Shown piece after piece: positions 20,065 to 30,600 of a DNA stretch of 64,000 nucleotides; position 1 is the stretch's first letter; each line of letters starts with the position of its first letter. A program made the position numbers and the translations under genes. The notes beneath the pieces were generated by a model. The model had not been told where the DNA came from. It saw nothing but the letters and a program-made list of their open reading frames with translations, and searched no databases. Source of the stretch: Hoeflea sp. 108 (GTDB lineage Bacteria; Pseudomonadota; Alphaproteobacteria; Rhizobiales; Rhizobiaceae); contig NZ_KB890026.1 of NCBI RefSeq assembly GCF_000372965.1, positions 246,191 to 310,190 on the forward strand, written 5' to 3'.

Positions 20065-21201
20065 ATGAACTACTACAATGTCATAGGTTTGCTGAACACG
20101 AGCATGGCTGCGATATTCTGTATCGCGCTGCTAACGATATGGCGAAACAATCGCGCCCTGAAATATATAGGGGTGCTCAGCCTATCTTATGGGATTCGGT
20201 CGCTGTGCTTCGGCATTTTCTACTTTGCCTTCTCCCTTGAAAATCCGGTTTTGCGATATTCGGCGAACATCTTCCTCCTGTTCGCGATAATGCTGCTCTC
20301 TATCGGCTTGTCCAATCGGCGCTTACGACAGCCCCGCTACGGCGCTCTCCTTGCTATCGCTGCGATCACGCTCGGAACGCTCTACTATTATCAGTTCATC
20401 GAACCGAACCTGCTCGCCCGCGTCATCATTCTCAATTCTGGGCTGGCCCTGCTCAGCCTCCTGATGTTGTGGGATGTCGCGAAGGCGCCGCGCCGCTCAC
20501 CGGTCGAGCAGGTGCTGCTCGGGTTGTTACTCGTATCTTGCGCAGGCTATCTTCTTCGCCCGCTCTTCCTGATCGCGTCAGGGGCCTCCGGCGACCGGTT
20601 CGAAGGTTCCTACTGGCTTGTCGTTTCGATTTCTGATGCTCTTATCTGCGCGATGACTGCTGTTGGTGTGCTTGCGGTTATTGCAAGCGACGTGATGGAT
20701 GAAATCAAGACTGATGCACTGATCGACACCCTATCCGGATTGTTCAATCGCCGCGGCTTCGAACCGCGCGCACTAAGAGCATTAGCGAAGCGGACGGCCG
20801 CCAACCCGCCTGCCATGATCCTCGCTGATCTCGACCACTTCAAATCGATCAACGATCTATTCGGCCATAGCGGTGGCGACTTGATCATTCGGAGGTTTTC
20901 CGAGGTTCTCAAGCAGAAGGCGCCCGGCGATGCGATCATGGCGCGTCTTGGTGGTGAAGAATTCGCAGTCATGTTGCCTTCAAACGCGAGCGCCTCTGCC
21001 TACCAATTGGCGGAAGAGGTAAGAACAGCGTTTAAGCAAATCGCATTTGACACCGTAGCGGGTGAGGCACACCCGACAGCCAGTTTTGGCGTCGCGATTG
21101 CGCGGGAGGATGAAGGCCTCCCGTCTTTGATCGAGCGTGCCGATCATGCCCTCTATAGGGCAAAGGGCAACGGTCGAGATCGCGTTAATCTTGCCGAGTA
21201 A
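20065..21201 (+). CDS. Membrane-anchored diguanylate cyclase (GGDEF protein)
   Basis: 378 residues. Six to seven hydrophobic segments fill residues 1-210 (for example YIGVLSLSYGIRSLCFGIFY, ANIFLLFAIMLLSIGL, ALICAMTAVGVLAVIA), followed by a GGDEF domain: TDALIDTLSGLFNRRGFEPR, ILADLDHFKSINDLFGHSGG, ARLGGEEFAVMLP (active GGEEF), ending in HALYRAKGNGRDRV. It should make the second messenger c-di-GMP from two GTP in response to an unknown signal sensed in the membrane. The inhibitory RxxD site before GGEEF is absent (APGD in its place), so product inhibition may be lost. It is monocistronic. Confidence 0.9.
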   Translation: MNYYNVIGLLNTSMAAIFCIALLTIWRNNRALKYIGVLSLSYGIRSLCFGIFYFAFSLENPVLRYSANIFLLFAIMLLSIGLSNRRLRQPRYGALLAIAAITLGTLYYYQFIEPNLLARVIILNSGLALLSLLMLWDVAKAPRRSPVEQVLLGLLLVSCAGYLLRPLFLIASGASGDRFEGSYWLVVSISDALICAMTAVGVLAVIASDVMDEIKTDALIDTLSGLFNRRGFEPRALRALAKRTAANPPAMILADLDHFKSINDLFGHSGGDLIIRRFSEVLKQKAPGDAIMARLGGEEFAVMLPSNASASAYQLAEEVRTAFKQIAFDTVAGEAHPTASFGVAIAREDEGLPSLIERADHALYRAKGNGRDRVNLAE

Positions 21202-21363
21202 GCCACGCTAATATGGCCCTCTCGGAGGGCTACTGCAAACGCCGGACCGACAGTCCGCTATCTATATTGGACGTCCCAAGATCGGACAGTCAGCAATTGA
21301 TGCGGTGGACGGCTCTCCTCCCTCCCTGCGGTATGATCGCGGGATTAGAGCTGGAGGAGCGCT

Positions 21364-22389
21364 ATGATGAGCAACGTTGCAACGATCGGTCTGGATATTG
21401 CGAAGTCCGTGTTTCAAGTCCACGGCGTGGATGCAGCGGGCGAGGTTGCGGTTCGCAGGAAGCTGACTCGTGGGCGCGTGCTGGCATTCTTTGAGAGCTT
21501 GCCGCGATGCTTGGTCGGGATAGAAGCCTGCAGTTCGTCGCATTATTGGGCCCGTGAGCTCATCGCGCGTGGTCACGATGCGCGGCTGCTGCCGGCACAG
21601 TATGTGAAGCCCTATTTGAAGCGGCAGAAGAATGATGCGGCCGATGCAGAGGCGATCTGTGAGGCCGTAACACGGCCAACCATGCGCTTTGTGCCGGTGA
21701 AGTCGCCCGAGCAGCAAAGCGTGATGATGCTGCATCGGGTCCGGTTGATGCTCAACCGCCAGCGCACTCAGATATCGAACGCGTTGCGGGCACACCTGTC
21801 TGAGTTCGGGGTTGTGGCGCCGATTGGGCGCAACGGAATTGAGCAACTGCTCATGGTCATCAACGACGAGTACGATGCCAGGATACCCGCTGACGCACGG
21901 CTGTGCCTGCGCATGCTTGAGGCGCAGCTCAAGGTCGTGAAGGAACAGATCCTAGAGAACGACCGCCGGGTCCGGGCGAGTGCGAGAGAGACCGAGCTTG
22001 GCCGGAGGCTGATGGAAATCCCGGGCGTCGGCCCGTTGCTGGCGAGTGCATTCGTGGCCACGGTCGCCGATGCGCATACGTTCAAGTCGGGTCGCTGTCT
22101 TTCTGCCTGGATCGGGCTCGTGCCGAAGCAGAACTCGAGCGGGGGAAAGGAGAAGCTCGGCAGTATCTCCAAGGCCGGCAATCGCTACCTGCGACAGTTG
22201 CTCGCGGTCGGCGCAATGGCGGTTATCCGATATGCCGAGCGGAATGGGACCAAGAGGCCATGGCTCGTGCAGTTGATGGCGCGGCGAACAACCAAGGTGG
22301 CGGCGGTCGCACTGGCCAACAAGACTGCCCGGATGGTCTGGGCACTGATGACGAACGGCGAGCGCTACAGGGAGCCGGTCATCGCATAG
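21364..22389 (+). mobile_element. IS110-family insertion sequence transposase
   Basis: 341 residues, apparently intact, start at ATGATG 21364/21367 after GGAGG. The N-terminal DEDD (RuvC-like) domain shows TIGLDIAKSVFQVHGVD, LVGIEACSSSHYWARE and KNDAADAEAICEA. The C-terminal transposase_20 domain has RLMEIPGVGPLLASAFVA, then SAWIGLVPKQNSSGGK and AGNRYLRQLL with the conserved serine region. IS110 elements use a serine/DEDD mechanism and usually lack conventional terminal inverted repeats or target duplications, so the element ends could not be placed; the IS probably extends into the flanks, including part of 22390-22690. Confidence 0.9.
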
Positions 22390-22697
22390 AACGAGACAAG
22401 GCGAGCGATCGCTGACGAGGTTGGAAAGGGCGGATAGGAGCTAATGCACTAAGCCGGTTGATACCGCCGGATCAGGAGAACCCACTGGGGCCGTGCACTT
22501 CGAGTGCGAGCTTTCGATCGGGACCTGAGCCGCGCGAATGGCATTATGGCCAGCGGCGTATGAAAGGCCGCACCTACAGGTCGGATACATGGCCGCACCA
22601 ACCAGCAACTGCAAAGCTCGTGCAACCCCTTGCCAACGGAGAGCCGTCCATACACGGCCCCGATCCTGTCAAACGGCAAGGCGCGTCCTTTCGCCGC
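22390..22697. other. Region downstream of the IS110 transposase
   Basis: About 300 bases with no gene; probably the non-coding right end of the insertion sequence and the junction with the helicase remnant. Confidence 0.4.
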
Positions 22698-23040
22698 TCA
22701 TTGAACCTCCGTCATCTCCAGATATCGGCAGAAGCCGTTGGCGAGCTGCATCTGTCGGGGCGTGCGGCACTCGGGCTCGAACACGTCTGGATTGGCGACG
22801 AGGATGCACATGGCCTTCGCGCGACACGTCGCCACGTTGAGGCGATTCGCACTGGAGAGGAACTCCATACCGCGCGGCGCATCGGCATGGCTGGAGGTCG
22901 TGATGGAGTAGATCACGATGGGGGCTTCCTGCCCCTGAAATTTTGTCCACCGTACCGACGCACGCGCCCGGCAGTTGCTCGGCTCTGGTATCCTTCAATA
23001 CCGGCCCAACTTCCGCATCTCGCGCTGAAGTCCGCGTCAT
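22698..23040 (-). pseudogene. C-terminal remnant of a superfamily 1 helicase
   Basis: In the minus frame ending at 22698 the translation includes KFQGQEAPIVIYSITTSSHA, PRGMEFLSSANRLNVATCRA and KAMCILVANPDVFEPECRTP, the last motifs (V and VI) of SF1 DNA/RNA helicases found in large DNA2/RecB-like fusion proteins. Just upstream, VGTVDK appears in another frame, so one extra base near 22945 breaks the gene (GTVDK|FQGQ). No N-terminal helicase motifs remain. It is a truncated, frameshifted leftover. Confidence 0.7.
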
Positions 23041-23084
23041 CGTGCATGTCCAGGTCGCGGAAAGATAAGGCTGCAACACAACTG

Positions 23085-23815
23085 TCACGAACTCGAAGCC
23101 GGCACTTCGTACGTCCATACCCTGAATGTCTTGAGAACATGCGGCCGAATGAATTGATCGGGGGTATGTCGGTCGCGTCGCGGCCGCGCGCCACCACGAT
23201 CCTGCCGATCCGCGGGACATTGTTGCGCGGATCGAATGTATGCCATTCGCCATCGAGGAAGACCTCGATCCAGGCGCTGAAATCCATCGGATCTACGACC
23301 GGAACGCCGATGTCGCCGAGATGACCGTTTACGTAGCGCGCCGGGATGTTGAGGCACCGACAAAACGTGATTGCCAGATGCGCGAAGTCGCGGCAAACGC
23401 CCACGCGTTCATTGAAGGTCTCGAAAGCCGTGCGTGTCGATCGGGCCTGCATGTAGTCAAAGCGTATATGATTGTGGACGAAGTTGCAGATCGCCTGCAC
23501 GCGACTCCAGCCAGGCTGGATCGTGCCGAACAGGTCCCACGCAATCTGGCTGACGCGGTCAGTCTCGCAGCAGCGGCTTCCCATCAGGTAGACGAGGCTA
23601 TGGTCCGGAAGTTCAGGCACTGAGAGTTCGCGTGCGCCAGGTAGCACCCTGTCGAGTTGTCCGTCATCCCAGATCGTCGCATCGCCCCACATGGTCAGGT
23701 CGCCGGCGGGCGCGACGAGCCTCCGGCAGCGGTTGCCGAACAGATCGCGGTAGGTCGATACGGGCACATCGGGTGTTGTGAATGTCGTCTCCGGCAGGCG
23801 AGCACGCCTTGGCAG
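23085..23815 (-). pseudogene. Transglutaminase-like protein, 5'-truncated and frameshifted
   Basis: The frame contains the transglutaminase core: AICNFVHNHIRFDYMQARST, TAFETFNERVGVCRDFAHLA (catalytic Cys), ITFCRCLNIPARYVNGHLGD, and FSAWIEVFLDGEWHTFDPRN (catalytic His and Asp). The N-terminal ~35 residues are missing, replaced by the start of a DUF1326 gene at a deletion junction near 23815. A one-base loss near 23140 moves the true C-terminus (HVLKTFRVWTYEVPASSS, stop at 23085) into another frame. A related intact gene starts at 141 on the same strand. Confidence 0.75.
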
Positions 23816-23919
23816 TGATTACCCGTTGGTCGCTGTGCGAACTCGCAAGGGCAGGGGATGTCGCAACTGCAGATGTCGAACCAGTCGCCTGCGAGACTCC
23901 ACTGAGGTACTGCATTCAT
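23805..23919 (-). pseudogene. N-terminal fragment of a DUF1326 protein
   Basis: ATG 23919 with a GGGAGGGA ribosome site reads MNAVPQWSLAGDWFDICSCD, then IPCPCEFAQRPTGNHCQGVL, the cysteine-rich beginning of DUF1326 proteins. After about 37 residues the sequence passes into transglutaminase-coding DNA (PETTFTTPDV). The junction shares only GTGCTCGCCTG-like bases, consistent with a deletion joining two neighbouring genes. Confidence 0.7.
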
Positions 23920-24650
23920 AGCTGTCCCTCCCGGAAAAATTCAGGGCCAGATCATACGTCGACGGGTCGCAATCCAGCGTCGTTCGCTGGCCGTCCGGCC
24001 ACAAGTCACCGCTTGTGCGCAGCATTCATGGTGCCGCCTGCGTCGAAGCGGGATTTGGTCGAAAACTCTTTCGCAATTTCTCCGACCTCGTCTCCTCAAG
24101 CATCGTAAACAATAAACTAAGCACAACGGCCAGCGCTGTGAACGCTGCATTCTATTGCAAGAGTTTTGTGAAAGAAATCAGAATATCCTGAAAGACAGAC
24201 CTTCCGGAATGTGCGCCTATCCCAGTTTACGAAACAGGCGGGCGGAAGGCGCCTGGGTATCGATGCACCTTTGGAAGCTGCGGAATTCCAACGAGGTACC
24301 TGGGCACCTGCATTCCACCCGGATGGTTGTCATAACGAGGGATTATCCATGCTCGGTGCGGTCAGGTTACAGCGTTCAACGCTGATCAATGTCACTTGTG
24401 AGCTGAGTGAGTGGTTCGGTGATGTGTCTCGGATGCGGAGCCTAAGCCTCACGGACACGGATCGCCTCAGCAGAGCGCGTCTCAATCATTGATTTAGGTA
24501 TGCTTTTTCTGGCCGGCGCCGCGGTTGCCTGTTGGGCCTTCCGCTCGCCTGCCTTGGCAATCCGACATGGCTAGCGAGCGCTCATCCGCCACGCAAAGAC
24601 GTTGCGGCCAGCGTCTGCTTGGGACGGACGTTGAGAGGGGATTGAGTTAC
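23920..24650. other. Intergenic region upstream of the giant autotransporter
   Basis: About 730 bases. The autotransporter frame is open from 24525, but no other gene is supported. The AT-rich part around 24100-24200 may include the autotransporter promoter; no clear consensus was identified. Confidence 0.4.
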
Positions 24651-27600
24651 ATGCAGGACGTCTCGACGGCCCACGCTTCAATACCAACACGGCAGGCGAA
24701 CGTATCGTCGGCAACATCGCGTGGCGTTTCTGCATTGCGTCGTGCCATGCGCGGTGGGCGTATGACCAAATGGAAGGGCCATGCCGCAAGTTACGCACCG
24801 AATGTTACCGAGATCGCCGGCTGGATGTTGGCGCGCGCCCTGCCGCTTTCGCTCGCTTCGGTCCTGGTGTTCGGCGCGGCGGCGGCCGCGGACCGGTATT
24901 GGGACCCCAATGGCACGGCGGTCGGACGCGGCGGTGCCGGGGCCTGGAACACGACATCCGGCTTCTGGAGCCCGAGCGCCGACGGCGTCAGCGGCCCCTA
25001 TTCAGCGTGGAACAGCGCCGCGCTCGACAACGCGATTTTCGGAGGTACGACTGCCGGGACGGTGACTTTGACGTCGCCAATCACGGCCAACAGCCTTACC
25101 TTCGAGACCGGGGGCTATGTTCTGACCGGCGGGACATTGACCTTGGCAGGTGCAAACCCGACGATTGCGACCGTCGGAAGCACCGTTGGCGCAACCGTCA
25201 ATTCGATCATTGCCGGAACGGCTGGCCTTACAAAGGACAAAGCCGGATCGCTGGTCCTCAACGGCGCGAATACCTTTGCCGGTACGATTAATCTGTTGGC
25301 CGGTACGCTCAGCGTCAATGGCGATGCGGCCCTTGGTGCTGCGGCAAACCGCATGGTGACGACGGGCGGCACCTCGTTCATCGCCTCCGGCGCACTCGGC
25401 GCCAATCGCATCATCGAACTGGGCAGTGGGCTTACCAGCATCGGCGGCTCAGGTGTCGGCTCGGCCCTGTTTACCGGCGCCGGCGGGCTGCGGATCGTTC
25501 AGGACGTCGTGATGAGCAACGACGCGAACGACTTCACCGGCCAGGTCAATTTTTCAGTGAATGGGGCCGCCTTCTTCACGTCCGTTAGAAATGTTGGCGA
25601 GGCGAGTTCCTTGGGGGCGGGCGGAACCATCCGTTTCACCGCCACCAACCAGTATCAGGACTGGCTCTACTATACCGGCAGCGGCAACAGCTCCAACCGT
25701 GACTGGGAGTTTGCAACCAGCGGCGGCACCTCGGGGGCCGTGTTCGTCAACAATGGCACCGGCATGCTGAAGCTGAGCGGCAACATTGCCGCGATTGGCG
25801 CGGCAGGCACCGGGTTGTCCTTTGTCGCCCAGAAGGCGGATATGGAGTTGCTGGGGGTGATCAGCAGCCCCGCCAATCGCAATGTCGTTTTCCGCGGCGC
25901 AGGCGTTGAACGCACCATCACCTTGGGCAATGCCAACACCTATGTTGGAGCAACGGGTATCGGCTCCGGCGGTGCCGTCACGGTGCGCGCGGGTTCACTG
26001 GCCGATACCGGCTTCGTCAGTTCGTTCGGCACGGGTACGGCGGGCGGCATCGAAATCTATTCGGACAGCGTCCTGAGCTATACCGGATCAGGTTCGAGCA
26101 GCAACCGGGCCTGGACGATCGGCCCGGCCGTGGTCACAGGCGGCATGGGCGGCACGATATCGAATGACGGTACCGGGGCGCTGGCGCTCAGCGGTGCGGT
26201 GGAACTTGCTGGAGGAGCGAAAGGCGGCCTCGGGCTGGGGGGCAGCTATACGGGCGTGAATACGCTGTCCGGAGTCATTTCCGGAAATGGCGCGCTGGGT
26301 AGCCGCGGATCCGGCACCTGGGTGCTGACGGGCGCCAACACGCGCTCCGGCGCAATTGTCGTGGACGGTGGCACGCTGCGTGCCGGCAGCACACAGGCGT
26401 TCGGCACGACCACCGGCATCACCGTCAATGGCGGCACGCTCGACCTCAACAGCTTCGACCTTTCGGCATCGACCCTTGCCGGTACCGGCGGCGTCGTCGA
26501 ACTTGGCAGCGCGACGCTGTCCTTGAACAGCGCCACCAGCACTGCCTTCGCCGGCAGCATTTCAGGCAGCGGCGGTCTGACGAAAACGGGTGCGGGAATC
26601 CTGACGCTCAGCGGCGCGAGCACGTATAGCGGCGATACGACGCTCAGCGGCGGCGGGCTGACGCTCGACTTCTCCGCGTCGGGCGCGCCCGCAAGCAACA
26701 TCCTTTCGGCCAACTCAACCTTGAACCTGGCCGGCAGCTCGGTGCGGATCGTGGGGGGCACCGGCGCTGCCAACAGCCAGACCTTCGATGGCCTGAACAT
26801 TTTCGCTGGCAGCAACCGGATCATTGCGACCACCGGGGCCGGCGGCAGCGTCACCGTGAACCTCGGCGCAGTCAATCGCACCGGCGGCCTGGTCGACTTT
26901 GCAATACCATCAGGCGCCATCTTCAAGACCACCAGCCTGGCCTTGGGCGGCTGGGCGACGGTGAACAATTCCGACTATGCCAAGGTCGGCGTCGGTGGGG
27001 TGATCACCGCCTTCGAAGAGACGGACTACGCTCACAATGACGATGCGGCGACCTGGCAGGACGGCGATATCATCTCGGATACGACCGGCTTCTTCGGCAC
27101 TGTCGGCACAAGCACGCAACTCGGCGGCCTGCGATACACCCGGCCGGTCGCAACGACGGTGACGATCGCCAGCGGGCAGACGCTCGGCACCGACGGCACG
27201 ATCATCGTCGCCCCGAGTGTCCTTAACAACAACCAGGTCATCACCGGCGGTTCGTTGACCGGCAGCCTCGGCGGTGGCGTGCTCGGCCTTCAGCAGAACA
27301 GCACCGGCAACTTCACCATCGCCTCCACGATCACCGACAATGGCGGCGCCATCGGCTTCACCAAGGGCGGCAACGGGCTCGCGACACTGACCGGCGCCAA
27401 CACCTATACCGGCGCCACGACGCTGAGCGGCGGCATCCTGGCGATCAATAGCGTTGCCAATGGCGGCCAGGCGAGTAGCCTGGGCATGTCGAGTGCGGAC
27501 TCCTCCAACCTCGTCCTGGAAAGCGGCACGTTGCGCTATACCGGAGCCGGCGGCTCCACCGACCGAGGCTTCACGCTCGTCAATGGCGGTCCATCGCGCA

Positions 27601-30600
27601 CGATCGACATAGTCAACAGCGCGGCGAACGTCGTCTTCAGCGGTCTTGTCACCAGCCCGGACGATTCCGGGTTCACCAAGACGGGCAGCGGCACGCTGAC
27701 GCTCGCAAACGGCGCCAACGACTATGTCGGCGTTACCACCGTGAATGGCGGCGTGCTGGCGGTGGCGGCGCTCACCGATGGCGGCTTGGCCAGCAGCATC
27801 GGCATGTCGGGCAGCGACGCAGCCAATCTTGTCCTGGCAGGAGGCACGCTGAACTATCTCGGCGTGACCACCAGCAGCGATCGCGGCCTTACCCTTGGGA
27901 CGGGCGGTGGCGGCATTGGCGTCGAAAACGCAGGCTCGACGCTCACCTTGAGCGGAACGCTTATCGGGGCGGGCGGCCTGCACAAGGAGGGTGCCGGAAC
28001 GCTGGTGCTCACCGGCGCGAACAGCTATGCCGGCGATACTGTCGTCAACAAGGGCATCCTGCGGGCTGGATCGGCCCAGGCCTTCGGCAGTGCATCAAGT
28101 TTCATGACCGTCAACAGCGGCGCCAAGTTGGAACTGGGCGGTTACAATGCAACCGTTGCCGGGCTGCTCGGCGGCGGTACGGTCGACCTTGGCAACAACA
28201 CGCTGACGTCGAGCGGCGGTTCCGCCAATGGTTTCACGGGCAAGATCACCGGCACAGGGGGTTTTACCCGTACTGGCTCGTGGACGCAGACCCTGAGCGG
28301 CTGCAACAACGACTATACGGGCAAGACGACGATCTCCGGCGGCGGCACACTCAGCGTCGATTGTCTCGCCGATGGCGGCGTGGCCAGCGGTATCGGCGCG
28401 TCGAGCAACGCTTCGGCCAATCTGGTCTTCAACAACGGCACACTTGCCTATTCCGGTGGGAGCGTCACCACCAACCGCGGCTTCACGCTCCAGGGAAGCA
28501 CGGGCACCATCGCCGTCGGCAATGCCGCCACGACCCTGACCTTCACCGGCCAGGTCGTCGGCGCCGGCGGGCTCGGAAAATCCGGAGCCGGCACCCTCGT
28601 CTTATCGGGCAACAACACCTATGGCGGGGGGACCAGCGTCAGCGGTGGGATCCTGCGGGCCAACTCGGCAAGCGCCTTCGGCAATTCCGGTGCGATGTCG
28701 CTTTCGAATGCAGCCGGGGTATTGGTCGACCTCAACGGCTTCAACACCACCATTGGTCATCTGGCCGGCGGCGGTGCGCTCGGTGGCGATGTGGCGCTGG
28801 GCGGCGCGACGCTCTCTCTTACGACAGGCGGCAGCGGCACCGGCACCTTCGCCGGCGCTATCAATGGGGTCGGTTCGCTGATCAAGGGCGGCACATACAC
28901 CCAGGTGCTCAACGGTTGTGACAGCAACTACACAGGCGGCACGACAATCAACAGCGGCGTGCTGGCGGTAGCCTGCCTGACCGATGGCGGCACGGCCGGT
29001 TCCATCGGCATGTCCAGCGCCAATGCCGCCAATCTGGTAATCAACGGCGGCACGCTGCGCTATATCGGGACCGGCGGCAGCACGGATCGCCGCTTTACGC
29101 TGGGCGCCAGCGGCGGTAATGCGCTCGACGCCTCCGGCTCCGGCGCGATCAATTTCACCAGCAATGCGCCAGTCACCTTCGCCGCGGCCAACACTGCGCA
29201 GACCTTGACGCTGACGGGCACGAGCACGGCCTACAACAAGCTGGGCACGCAACTGACCAACAACGGCACCGGCGTGACGTCGCTCACCAAGACGGGCACC
29301 GGCACCTGGATCCTGACCAATTCGGCCAGCACCTACACGGGTGTCACCAAGATCGACGGCGGCGTGCTCGGCGTCGACAAGCTCGCCGATGGCGGGCTGG
29401 CGAGCAGCCTTGGCGCATCTTCGGCAGCCGCATCGAACCTGATCATCGGCAACGGCTCGACGCTGCGCTACACCGGCTCGGGCGACACCACCAATCGCCT
29501 GTTCACGCTTTCGGCGGGTGTAACCTTCATCGAATCCTCCGGTACGGGCGCAATCGTCTTCACCGACACCGGACCGGTGACCCTTGCAGGCGCCAACCAG
29601 AGCCGCACCATTGCGCTTGGTGGCACCAACACCGGCAACAACACGCTCGCCGGCTCGATCGGCGATGCCGGCACGGGCAAGACCATTCTCGCCAAGAACG
29701 ACAGCGGCACCTGGGTGCTGACCGGCAACAACACCTTTACCGGTAACACCGTCGTCAACGCCGGAACGCTGGTGCTGGGCAACGGCGGCACAAAGGGCTC
29801 GATTGTCAGCGACGTCATCGTTGCCGGTGGTGCGCTGGCCTTCAATCGTTCCGACAGCTACAGCTACGGCGGCCTGATCTCGGGTGCCGGCGGCATCAGC
29901 CAGATCGGTTCGGGAACGACGATCCTGACCGGCAACAACAGCTACACCGGCGCAACGAACGTCGATTCCGGCACCTTGCTCGTCAATGGCAACCAGTCGG
30001 CTGCAAACGGCGTCACGACCGTCCAGTCAGGCGCAACACTCGGCGGCACCGGCATCGTTGGCGGCAACGTTGCCGTTATCGGCGGCACGCTTGCGCCGGG
30101 CAGCAACGGCGCCGGCACGCTCACCATCAACGGCAACCTTTCGCTCGATGCGGCGTCAACGCTTGCCATGCAGTTCGGGCAGGCCGGCGCAGTCGGAGGG
30201 GCGCTCAACGACCTGATCGACGTCAAGGGAGATGTGACGCTCGACGGTACGCTTGACGTTTCGGTCTCGGCGGGCGGCAGCTACGGTCCGGGCATCTATC
30301 GCATCATCAGCTATACCGGAAGTCTGATCGACAAAGGACTGGACCTCGGCACCCTGCCGAGCGGTACCGGCGTGATCCAGACCTCGGTGGGGGGACAGGT
30401 CAATCTTCTGGCTGGCGGGAACAGCTTCAGTTTCTGGGACGGTGATGCCGGTCCGAAGTTCAACAGTGCCGTCAATGGCGGCAACGGCACCTGGCAGAAC
30501 GGCACCGGCAACGACAACTGGACGGATTCAAGCGGCGTGCTGAACGCCGCCTACAGCGACGGCACCTACGCGATCTTCGCTGGTGCGGCGGGAACCGTCA

